Below, piece by piece: positions 7,828 through 12,911 of a stretch of DNA of 12,911 bases. Source of the DNA: Verrucomicrobiales bacterium. Lineage in GTDB: Bacteria; Verrucomicrobiota; Verrucomicrobiia; Verrucomicrobiales; Akkermansiaceae. Position 1 is the stretch's first letter. Each line of letters begins with the position of its first letter. The position numbers were made by a program, and so were the translations under genes. The stretch is taken from assembly GCA_003527555.1 (NCBI GenBank), contig DPWT01000133.1, forward strand, positions 1-12,911, in the 5' to 3' direction. The notes below the pieces were generated by a model. That model was given only the letters and a program-made list of their open reading frames with translations. It did not search any database and had not been told where the DNA came from.

Positions 7828-9410
7828 AGACCGGAGCCTACATCCATGGCGAAAAGGCAAACGTCATCGTTGAAGTCACCACCTACAGAGTGTTTGCGCG
7901 CATAATCGATGAGTGAGTCCAAGCTCTTATCGATTTTTTGAGGTGATGTTTCGTGGATCTTTTCAATGATCTTATCAATACCCAGCTGTTGACTATCGTT
8001 GTTTTCAACCTCGTGTAGGCCGTCAGTGAAAATGACCATGCGGTCAATATCATCTAATGAAATCGATCGAGTTGTGTAGGTGCTCTTGGGCATCAGTCCG
8101 AGCGCTGGATTTTTCTTGCCATCGCTATGCGCAAGTTGGCGTGTCTTGTTCAGTCGAGTGACAATAGGGGCGGGGTGTCCAGCGCAGCTGTAGGAGAGGG
8201 TTCCTTTTTTGAGGTCAACAACACAGTAGATGGCAGTCGCAAAAAGAGTAACATCTGCGCGTTCAAGGATGGAAACCAAACCATCATTTATTCCGTAGAG
8301 AAACCATTCAGGGCTTGTTGCAGAGTCGCGTTCTTTTTCGATTAGCCCGCGAAGCATAGAGACAATAAGTGAGGCACGTACTCCATGGCCCATGACATCA
8401 CATACCAGAATGCCAATACAGTCTTGGGATATAGGCATGACCTCGTAGAAATCGCCAGCCATTTCCGACGCTGGAGTGTAACGACAAGCAAAAGAGACCT
8501 CGCGATCATGAGCTCGAAGAATCAGACCTTCAACACTCTGGGGAAGCAGCGCTTGCTGGATTTCGCGCGCTAGTTGGAGTTCTTCCTCAAATGCTATGTT
8601 TCGCTGTCGTAATTGTTCTGCTGCGTTGGTGAGTAGTCTTTGAGTTCTAACGAGATTAGAGATATCACTCGTTACGCCAAAGGTTCCGAGGAGATTACCG
8701 TGTCGGTCAAGCCATGGTAGTTTAGTAATTTCCACCCATGTATCATCTTTGCCCTCCCAGTTCTCACGTTGGATTACGTTGATCTGAGGCTTTCGGGTTT
8801 CCATGATATTTATTTCGTCAGCGCGTGCGGTGTCGGCATGGGCCTTTCCAAAAAAATCGTGGTCTGTTTTACCCACAAGGTCTTCGCCGGTTTCTTCCCC
8901 AAATCTTTTTGCGATTGAGGTGTTTGCCATGACAAATTTTGATTCTTTATCTTTATAGTAAACATTGACCGGGACGTTATCAATGAGCTCACGTAGCCTG
9001 TAGCGTTCTTCCTCGAGCGATATTTCGGCCATTTTTCTGCGTGAGATATCGATGAATGATCCTACAACCCGCAGGGCTTTACCCTCCTCGTCTCTGACAA
9101 CTACACCGCGTATCCTGAACCAGTGCCATTGTCCATCTGGGTGGCGATAACGGCAATCTGCTGCCAGGTTATCAGCGGCATCTGGGGAGAGAGCGTCACG
9201 TAATGAATTCTGGAAATCTTCAATATCCTCGTCATGGAGATACTCAGCAGAACGGGCGATGACGTTAGGTGCTGAACTCTCGTCATATCCTAACAGCCTT
9301 AGTAGACGGGCAGAGTAGTAGATATCCTCTTCACCTACATACCAGTCCCAGACGCCCTCATTGGATGCCTGCAAAGCAAGCTCGAGTCGATCCTGAGATT
9401 CGTCATCCAT
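7824..9410 (-). CDS. PAS-PAS-PP2C (SpoIIE/RsbU-type) serine phosphatase
   Basis: This is a 528-residue cytoplasmic signalling protein with no membrane segment. A PAS_3-type sensor fills about residues 5-130 (GVWDW near 18-22, LGYDE, then RYRHPDGQWHWFR and GSFIDISRRK). A second PAS domain fills about 135-255 (NVPVNVYYKDKESKFVMAN, TFGVTSDIS). A coiled-coil linker follows to about 290 and ends in LAREIQQALLPQ, the typical junction with the phosphatase. The PPM/SpoIIE domain covers about 295-525. Its metal-binding acids are visible: GDF with Asp320, CDVMGHG with Asp338, FTDG with Asp463, and NDD with Asp515 and Asp516, so it should be active. Family members dephosphorylate anti-anti-sigma (STAS) proteins, but no STAS or anti-sigma gene is in the window. 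It is the last gene of the minus-strand operon, 44 bases after the hydrolase. The ATG at 9410 has no ribosome binding site. Confidence 0.93.
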   Translation of the reverse strand: MDDESQDRLELALQASNEGVWDWYVGEEDIYYSARLLRLLGYDESSAPNVIARSAEYLHDEDIEDFQNSLRDALSPDAADNLAADCRYRHPDGQWHWFRIRGVVVRDEEGKALRVVGSFIDISRRKMAEISLEEERYRLRELIDNVPVNVYYKDKESKFVMANTSIAKRFGEETGEDLVGKTDHDFFGKAHADTARADEINIMETRKPQINVIQRENWEGKDDTWVEITKLPWLDRHGNLLGTFGVTSDISNLVRTQRLLTNAAEQLRQRNIAFEEELQLAREIQQALLPQSVEGLILRAHDREVSFACRYTPASEMAGDFYEVMPISQDCIGILVCDVMGHGVRASLIVSMLRGLIEKERDSATSPEWFLYGINDGLVSILERADVTLFATAIYCVVDLKKGTLSYSCAGHPAPIVTRLNKTRQLAHSDGKKNPALGLMPKSTYTTRSISLDDIDRMVIFTDGLHEVENNDSQQLGIDKIIEKIHETSPQKIDKSLDSLIDYARKHSVGGDFNDDVCLFAMDVGSGL

Positions 9411-9454
9411 AAATGGTATCTATAAACTCACTTGGGCATGGAATCAATGAGGAA

Positions 9455-10174
9455 CTACTTCAGATGCTTGTCTAGCCATGCGCAGATGTGTTCTGAAACA
9501 GTCTGGTAGTTATCATCGAAAGAATGAGTTGCATTCTTAATCTCTATGAGATCGGATTGGCACTGAAGAATGTTGGATAGATCATGACTGTCTTTGGGTA
9601 ATACCACGTCATCTGCCGTTCCGTGTAGGAGTAGCCATGGTGCTTTTACCCCCTTAGCGGCGTCAATAGTGCTATTGATTGCCTGCATGTCATCGATGTA
9701 TTGCTTGGAAAGTGGACAGCCATCCTCATCCCACATATTTCCTTTGTCTGGGATAATGCTCCCAAATTCTCTCTCGCAAAATTCAGCTGTATGCACCATG
9801 CCTGCTAGTGAAACTAGAACATGGATACGCTCATCCCGTGCTGCTGCCAGAGCCCCCACGGCACCCCCCATGCTGTGCCCGATGTATGCAATTTTCTTGC
9901 CGTGGCCTACTTGGTCAATGATGGCAGTGAGGTCGCTGATTTCTTTACTCACCGTGCTATCCTGAAAGGATCCTTCAGAGTGACCATTGCCTGAAAACGA
10001 TACTCTTAGAGCTGGGTAGCCATGGTTTTGTAATGCCTTCGCTAACCACAATAATAGCGGACGGTCTTTATTACCCGTCACACCGTGGCCTAGGATTACT
10101 AAACAATCGTCTCGGTTTGTGTTGTGTAGTTGGGTATCGAGGAGCTCGCCATGTTGATTTTTAACAGGTGTCAT
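9455..10174 (-). CDS. Alpha/beta hydrolase (serine esterase/peptidase-like)
   Basis: This is a 239-residue cytoplasmic alpha/beta hydrolase with no signal peptide. The oxyanion-hole strand is VILGHGVTGNKDRP (26-39). The nucleophile elbow is GHSMGG, giving Ser101. The likely acid is Asp188 in HGTADDVV, and the catalytic His is His217 in NATHSFDD. RVSFSGNGHSEGSF (57-70) resembles the 'DxRGHGxSeG' stretch of lysophospholipase-like and feruloyl-esterase-like proteins. Substrate cannot be read from the sequence; an ester, thioester or amide of a small molecule is possible. The ATG at 10174 is two bases after the stop of the dehydrogenase gene upstream, indicating cotranscription and perhaps translational coupling. 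A GGA in AAAGGAAGAAC lies 14 bases upstream, too far for a good Shine-Dalgarno match. The gene for the PAS-phosphatase follows 44 bases downstream. Confidence 0.92.
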   Translation of the reverse strand: MTPVKNQHGELLDTQLHNTNRDDCLVILGHGVTGNKDRPLLLWLAKALQNHGYPALRVSFSGNGHSEGSFQDSTVSKEISDLTAIIDQVGHGKKIAYIGHSMGGAVGALAAARDERIHVLVSLAGMVHTAEFCEREFGSIIPDKGNMWDEDGCPLSKQYIDDMQAINSTIDAAKGVKAPWLLLHGTADDVVLPKDSHDLSNILQCQSDLIEIKNATHSFDDNYQTVSEHICAWLDKHLK

Positions 10175-10176
10175 GA

Positions 10177-11070
10177 CTAGGATGTTCTTCCTTTGAAGGT
10201 GAGTTCAGCTACTCCTGATTTGTCGAGCTCGCCGATACCAAGATCGATCATTTTTCTGTATTGGTTTTCGGTAGCATTGGATAAAGGCAGGGTGATGCCT
10301 TGTTCATTACCAAGAGTGTTGGCAATACCACTATCCTTGGCTGCATGTGCAGCAGAGAACCAGCACTCATGGTCACGATCGATCATGTCATCTGAATCGG
10401 TTTCTAGTACGCGTGAATTGGCTCCTGTCTGAGAAAAAACCTCACACAGCATGTCTAGGTCTAGACCGAGAGCTTCTCCAAGCCCAAGTCCTTCGGCAAG
10501 AGCAGCTGTATTAATATTCATCACCATATTGACGAGTGCCTTTACTTTGGCTGCTTCTCCTGCGCGGCCGATATAGCGCAGATTAGTCGAGAGCTGATCA
10601 AGTAATCCTCGGCATGCGTTGAATCCATCTTCGCTTCCACCAATCATCAGGTAGAGGCTGCCTTCGCGTGCTTGGCTGATGCTGGACGCCATGCAGGCTT
10701 CAAGTGATGTTGCCCCAGCGAGCTTGGCTGCCTTTTCCATTTCCACATGCACATCCGGAGAGACGGTCGCACAATTGATGAAGATTTTACCACTCGCATT
10801 GACTAACAGGTTGTCTTTCTCATTAAGAAATATTTCTCGCATGGAGTCGTCATCGGTGACTACGGTAATAATAATATCAGCATCTTGAGCCGTTTCAGCG
10901 AGTGTTGTGGCGGCACTACACCCGAGCTCTTGGGCTAGAGATTCTGCGGCTTTCGCATAGACATCATAAACTGCTGTGATGTTGTGGCCGCAGTCGTTCA
11001 GGCGGCGTGCCATGTTGGCGCCCATACGCCCGACACCTACGAAAGATATTTTTTTTGTATTATTACTCAT
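10177..11070 (-). CDS. Beta-hydroxyacid dehydrogenase-like NAD(P)-dependent oxidoreductase (3-hydroxyisobutyrate dehydrogenase family)
   Basis: This is a 297-residue protein of the 6-phosphogluconate/3-hydroxyisobutyrate dehydrogenase family, which oxidises beta-hydroxyacids or reduces the matching semialdehydes. The Rossmann loop FVGVGRMGANMARRL (residues 10-24) carries GxGxMG. The residue after the second strand is Asp36 in AVYDVY, which favours NAD over NADP. The probable catalytic Lys is Lys175 in GEAAKVKALVNMV (171-183), a context like that of the GLYR1 and glyoxylate-reductase branch. The C-terminal AAKDSGIA (243-250) also fits the family. The substrate-binding stretch, normally DAPVSGG, reads EACMASS at 124-130, so the conserved Ser and two Gly are changed. 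Substrate may therefore differ from known members, or catalysis may be altered. It starts one base after the stop of the CBM9-like gene (TAA, A, ATG) and ends two bases before the hydrolase. Confidence 0.92.
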   Translation of the reverse strand: MSNNTKKISFVGVGRMGANMARRLNDCGHNITAVYDVYAKAAESLAQELGCSAATTLAETAQDADIIITVVTDDDSMREIFLNEKDNLLVNASGKIFINCATVSPDVHVEMEKAAKLAGATSLEACMASSISQAREGSLYLMIGGSEDGFNACRGLLDQLSTNLRYIGRAGEAAKVKALVNMVMNINTAALAEGLGLGEALGLDLDMLCEVFSQTGANSRVLETDSDDMIDRDHECWFSAAHAAKDSGIANTLGNEQGITLPLSNATENQYRKMIDLGIGELDKSGVAELTFKGRTS

Positions 11071-11071
11071 T

Positions 11072-11695
11072 TTATGAAGTTGTTGGTTCGTGGAATGTAA
11101 GTCCGCCGTCGTGGATACGAACGGGTTGAAAAAGACTTGTCTGGTGAAAATTAGGTTTGCCTTTGGTAGCAGCCGATGCTGTTAGAAATCGTTGTTCTGG
11201 TGAATCAATAATCATGGTTACGTTCATGCAAGAACTCTCACCAAAATTTACCCGGGCCTGCAGGATATCGAGCGGAATTGACGCCGCTGCCATCCATGTG
11301 CCATCGGGTGTTAAATCACCAAATGTTTTAACTCCCGGTATTTCAACTTCGTCTTCATATGCACGCACACTTGGTGCGGTGAACTCTGCACTCCACCAAG
11401 CACCATTTGGCGCGAGGTTAAACTCCAGATAACGGCCCGACTCAGGGTCACTGATAAAAAACTCAGCGACGTCATATTTCCAGAGTTCTGGCATAAATTT
11501 TCTGGGGCGTGCTTGCGGATGTATTTTTGCAGGTTTTTGGCGGGTTGCAACAAACCAGAAGCTACCGTGATCTATCGCTAACCCGAACGCAGCAGGAACC
11601 TCCATCGGTTTACCGTACCAGTCGTTTTGCAGCCCGAAAAGAGCTAGATCTAACTCTCCCCAATTTAGCGGGTGATGTTTTTTCTCGATGAGCAT
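11072..11695 (-). CDS. CBM9-like / carbohydrate-binding beta-sandwich protein without signal peptide
   Basis: This 207-residue, strand-rich protein resembles the family-9 carbohydrate-binding-like (DOMON-related) domain. The characteristic run is LWKYDVAEFFI (71-81), then GRYLEFNLAPNGAWWSAEF (87-105), with the paired Trp residues 100-101 and an acidic end to the first strand. PDGTWMAAASIPLDIL (130-145) fits the next strands. Many members are exported, but no signal peptide is visible here, so this one is probably cytoplasmic. Its ligand is unknown. It is the first gene of the minus-strand operon, with the dehydrogenase starting one base after its stop. The ATG at 11695 has only GCGGTAG before it, not a convincing ribosome binding site. 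Its operon with metabolic enzymes rather than a glycoside hydrolase suggests a different job from polysaccharide binding. The family call is from motif pattern only. Confidence 0.78.
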   Translation of the reverse strand: MLIEKKHHPLNWGELDLALFGLQNDWYGKPMEVPAAFGLAIDHGSFWFVATRQKPAKIHPQARPRKFMPELWKYDVAEFFISDPESGRYLEFNLAPNGAWWSAEFTAPSVRAYEDEVEIPGVKTFGDLTPDGTWMAAASIPLDILQARVNFGESSCMNVTMIIDSPEQRFLTASAATKGKPNFHQTSLFQPVRIHDGGLTFHEPTTS

Positions 11696-11882
11696 CTACC
11701 GCAGATATTGAGTGGCTTCTGAGCTTTTGCCAAAGCCAAAATAAGTTCTGATGACATAAACCTAAAAAAATACCCGATTACTTGAAATATCCTCGCCAAC
11801 GCAGCTTATTAATGTTGTGTATAAGTCATTCACATTGTGCTGTTACGCAACGTTCTATAAGCTTTACAGAAATCACAAATAA
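11696..11882. promoter_or_regulatory. Divergent intergenic region between the minus operon and the DUF1287 gene
   Basis: These 187 bases must hold the promoter of the DUF1287 gene and probably that of the minus operon. For the plus strand, TATAAG (11856-11861) is a possible -10 box, with TTGTGC (11835-11840) as a poor -35 box at 15 bases. For the minus strand I find no convincing boxes. A short inverted repeat, TGGCTT (11713-11718) with AAGCCA (11733-11738), would lie in the operon leader. The palindrome at 11831-11839 is listed separately. Confidence 0.35.
11831..11839. promoter_or_regulatory. Palindrome CACATTGTG, possible operator
   Basis: CACATTGTG is a perfect four-base inverted repeat around one base. 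It lies 43 bases before the DUF1287 ATG, next to the candidate promoter. Its reverse complement, CACAATGTG, recurs at 12726-12734 upstream of the next gene, so one regulator might bind both places. Confidence 0.28.
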
Positions 11883-12617
11883 ATGAACCGGATAGAGTAC
11901 ATCGGACCAAGACCCCAAAAAAAACCCCACAAGCCGTGGGGTGGAGGATGGTTGATGATACTACTGGTTGTGGTTGCGGTGACTTTTGTTGCCAAGCCTT
12001 TCATCGCACAGCTATGGGCTGAGCGGGGAGAAGTAACCGAGCTCAACGTGGAAGAATCCGTGGCTTGGCTCACCAAAGGTGATAGTTTCGGTAACGAGCT
12101 TGCAGCCGTAGCGCTTGAGCGCACTCGCGAGGATGTAACCTACGATCCTGCCTACTATAAGATTTCTTTCCCCAATGGTGACGTTCCCGCAGGAAAAGGT
12201 GTGTGCACGGATGTCGTAATCCGCAGCTACCGGGCGCTTGGGATTGACCTGCAACAGCTCGTGCATGAAGACATGCAAAATAATTTCCGTATTTACCCAC
12301 AAATTTGGGGTTTGAAGGGGCCGGATACAAATATTGATCATCGGCGAGTGCCAAATTTACAACGCTATTTTAGTAGGTTCGGAACCGAGATCGTAATTCC
12401 CGAGTCGGGCCCACAGGCCGAGGCCTTTAAATATGGTGATGTTGTTGCATGGCGTCTGCCGCACGGTGCCACGCACATCGGAGTGGTTGTTCCTGGCCCT
12501 GCGGAGCGACGCGATGAAAAATGGATCGTGCATAACATCGGCTCTGGTCCCAAGTGGGAGAATCAGTTGTTCGATTACCAAATGATCGGCCATTACCGTT
12601 TTAATGGCAGCCAGTAG
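11883..12617 (+). CDS. DUF1287 protein with N-terminal membrane anchor
   Basis: This 244-residue protein matches the DUF1287 family closely. A basic N-terminus (RPQKKPHKPW, 10-19) is followed by a single membrane segment at about 22-40 (GWLMILLVVVAVTFVA), so the rest lies outside the cytoplasm. Family stretches seen are YDPAYYKISFPNGDVP (87-102), GVCTDVVIRSYRALGIDL (106-123), VHEDMQNNF, PDTNIDHRRVPNLQRYF (147-163), GDVVAW, HIGVV and VHNIGSG. Cys108, His198 and His217 are the likely catalytic-type residues, since DUF1287 is thought to have an NlpC/P60-like cysteine hydrolase fold. A cell-wall amidase or peptidase role is therefore plausible but unproven. The start has no Shine-Dalgarno motif. 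Codons 12-19 contain eight A followed by a GC-rich hairpin, which is described separately. It is divergent from the minus operon and is followed by 235 bases without a convincing gene. Confidence 0.93.
   Translation: MNRIEYIGPRPQKKPHKPWGGGWLMILLVVVAVTFVAKPFIAQLWAERGEVTELNVEESVAWLTKGDSFGNELAAVALERTREDVTYDPAYYKISFPNGDVPAGKGVCTDVVIRSYRALGIDLQQLVHEDMQNNFRIYPQIWGLKGPDTNIDHRRVPNLQRYFSRFGTEIVIPESGPQAEAFKYGDVVAWRLPHGATHIGVVVPGPAERRDEKWIVHNIGSGPKWENQLFDYQMIGHYRFNGSQ
11917..11942 (-). terminator. Intrinsic terminator-like hairpin with T8 on the minus strand, inside the DUF1287 coding start
   Basis: Read on the minus strand, ACCCCAC and GTGGGGT (11936-11942 and 11924-11930) form a seven-base-pair, GC-rich stem around the loop GGCTT. 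It is followed by an uninterrupted T tract made from the eight A at 11917-11924. This is the textbook form of a Rho-independent terminator for leftward transcription. It would stop antisense transcripts before they reach the minus operon, or act as an attenuator if that operon's promoter lies to its right. It overlaps coding sequence, so codon constraint could also explain it. Confidence 0.5.
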
Positions 12618-12625
12618 CGGACCGT

Positions 12626-12648
12626 TTTTTGGGTTTTGAAACCAAAAA
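12626..12648. terminator. Possible bidirectional AT-rich terminator after the DUF1287 gene
   Basis: TTTTTGG at 12626-12632 and CCAAAAA at 12642-12648 flank GTTTTGAAA, giving a stem with GGTT/AACC around TTGA and one bulged G. It starts nine bases after the TAG stop codon. The T and A arms would supply the U tract in either direction, but the GC part is short. Confidence 0.35.
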
Positions 12649-12724
12649 TGCTATCTTTTTAAGCTTAGGCAAGGCACTTCCGATGTATATAATGTCTATT
12701 CTTGTGTTCGCAATGAACTGGCCG

Positions 12725-12735
12725 TCACAATGTGA
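12725..12735. promoter_or_regulatory. Palindrome TCACAATGTGA, possible operator
   Basis: TCACA-A-TGTGA is a perfect inverted repeat of 11 bases. Its core CACAATGTG is the reverse complement of the element at 11831-11839. It lies 117 bases before the ATG at 12853. The arms look like CRP half-sites but are separated by one base instead of six, so a CRP site is not claimed. Confidence 0.28.
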
Positions 12736-12787
12736 ATTTTCATCGCTCAAAAGCTCTGTTTCTATCCTTGCTTTACCGGATCTAGAT

Positions 12788-12816
12788 TTGGGAGGATGAA
12801 GCACTCTCGTGATAAA
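12788..12816 (+). promoter_or_regulatory. Candidate promoter for the last, partial gene
   Basis: TTGGGA (12788-12793) and GATAAA (12811-12816) are separated by 17 bases, each matching four of six positions of the sigma-70 consensus. Transcription would start near 12823, giving a short AT-rich leader of about 30 bases before the ATG. Confidence 0.35.
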
Positions 12817-12852
12817 TAGTTAGCGTTTCTTTCAAAAAACACATTTTTTAAC

Positions 12853-12911
12853 ATGAAGTTAATCAATATTTTTATGGTATTTTGTATGGCTACTTTCGCA
12901 CAGGCAGCCAA
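12853..12911 (+). CDS. N-terminus of an exported protein (3' partial)
   Basis: The frame opens with ATG at 12853 and runs off the right edge after 19 complete codons. The residues MKLINIFMVFCMATFAQAA form a typical Sec signal peptide: a Lys in the n-region, a hydrophobic core and a cleavage site of the type AQA-A. There is no lipoprotein box around the internal Cys. TTAAC precedes the ATG as it does for galK, and there is no Shine-Dalgarno motif. The mature protein is outside the window, so the product is unknown. Confidence 0.7.
   Translation, partial: MKLINIFMVFCMATFAQAA

Larger units (their letters stand above)
12618..12852. other. Intergenic region without a convincing gene
   Basis: This 235-base gap holds the hairpin just after the DUF1287 stop, a CACAATGTG palindrome, and a candidate promoter for the next gene. 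A minus-strand frame of 67 codons starting with GTG at 12804 exists but shows no ribosome binding site or recognisable motif. AAAAAA-CACA-TTTTTT at 12834-12849 could form a weak stem just before the next start codon. Confidence 0.5.

Noticed and set aside
11713..11738. Inverted repeat TGGCTT/AAGCCA in the leader of the minus operon as a riboswitch
   Set aside because: The six-base stem with a 14-base loop matches no riboswitch class I know and is likely chance.
11916..11924. Programmed -1 frameshift at A-AAA-AAA in the DUF1287 gene
   Set aside because: The slippery heptamer and following stem are real, but the -1 frame ends after about 31 codons and the +1 frame sooner, and the stem has no spacer. 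The zero frame encodes the full family domain.
12725..12735. CRP binding site at TCACAATGTGA
   Set aside because: CRP half-sites need a six-base spacer between TGTGA and TCACA in the opposite order; here the arms are inverted and separated by a single base.
12601..12804. Minus-strand frame of 67 codons in the last intergenic region
   Set aside because: It needs a GTG start, has no ribosome binding site and no recognisable motif, overlaps the end of the DUF1287 gene and a hairpin, and could arise by chance.
12796..12819. Seven-codon reading frame after GGGAGG, possible leader peptide
   Set aside because: The GGGAGG directly touches the ATG, leaving no spacer for ribosome binding, and it overlaps the candidate promoter.
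1..12911. Mobile elements, CRISPR arrays, tRNA or rRNA genes, toxin-antitoxin or defence genes
   Set aside because: I found no transposase or integrase motifs, regularly spaced long repeats, cloverleaf-like sequences or known defence domains on either strand.

Overview
This window looks like chromosomal DNA from a marine-type Verrucomicrobiota or other PVC-superphylum bacterium. The main evidence is the adjacent pair of a planctomycete-type cytochrome/DUF1549/DUF1553 protein and a Tat-exported DUF1501 protein, which is typical of that superphylum. A CBM9-like protein, a PAS-PAS-SpoIIE phosphatase and almost universal absence of Shine-Dalgarno motifs before start codons fit the same picture. 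No RNA genes, CRISPR array, transposase or phage gene is visible.

Layout from left to right. (1) 2-1489, +: the C-terminal 495 residues of a large exported protein with a C-terminal membrane anchor; its start lies outside the window. (2) 1498-1944, -: a small HEAT-type protein, convergent with gene 1. (3) 2091-6456, +: a two-gene operon. The first gene encodes a secreted c-type cytochrome/DUF1549/DUF1553 protein. The second encodes a Tat-exported DUF1501 protein and follows after four bases. (4) 6640-7827, +: galactokinase (galK), alone, without galT or galE. (5) 7824-11695, -: a compact four-gene operon, in transcription order a CBM9-like beta-sandwich protein, a beta-hydroxyacid dehydrogenase-like protein with an altered substrate motif, an alpha/beta hydrolase, and a PAS-PAS-PP2C (SpoIIE/RsbU type) phosphatase. 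Its last stop codon overlaps the galK stop codon. (6) 11883-12617, +: a DUF1287 protein, divergent from the operon and anchored by an N-terminal membrane segment. (7) 12853 to the end, +: the signal peptide of a further exported protein, cut by the window edge.

How they may work together is partly inference. galK and the DUF1549/DUF1553/DUF1501 pair fit a bacterium that degrades polysaccharides, since such pairs are often found near sulfatases and glycoside hydrolases in PVC genomes, although none is in this window. The four-gene minus operon joins possible small-molecule metabolism to a signalling phosphatase and has no obvious characterised counterpart. No clearly recognisable new defence or mobile system is present. 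The best leads are the minus operon, the DUF1553/DUF1501 pair, and a GC-rich hairpin with an eight-T tract read on the minus strand inside the start of the DUF1287 gene.
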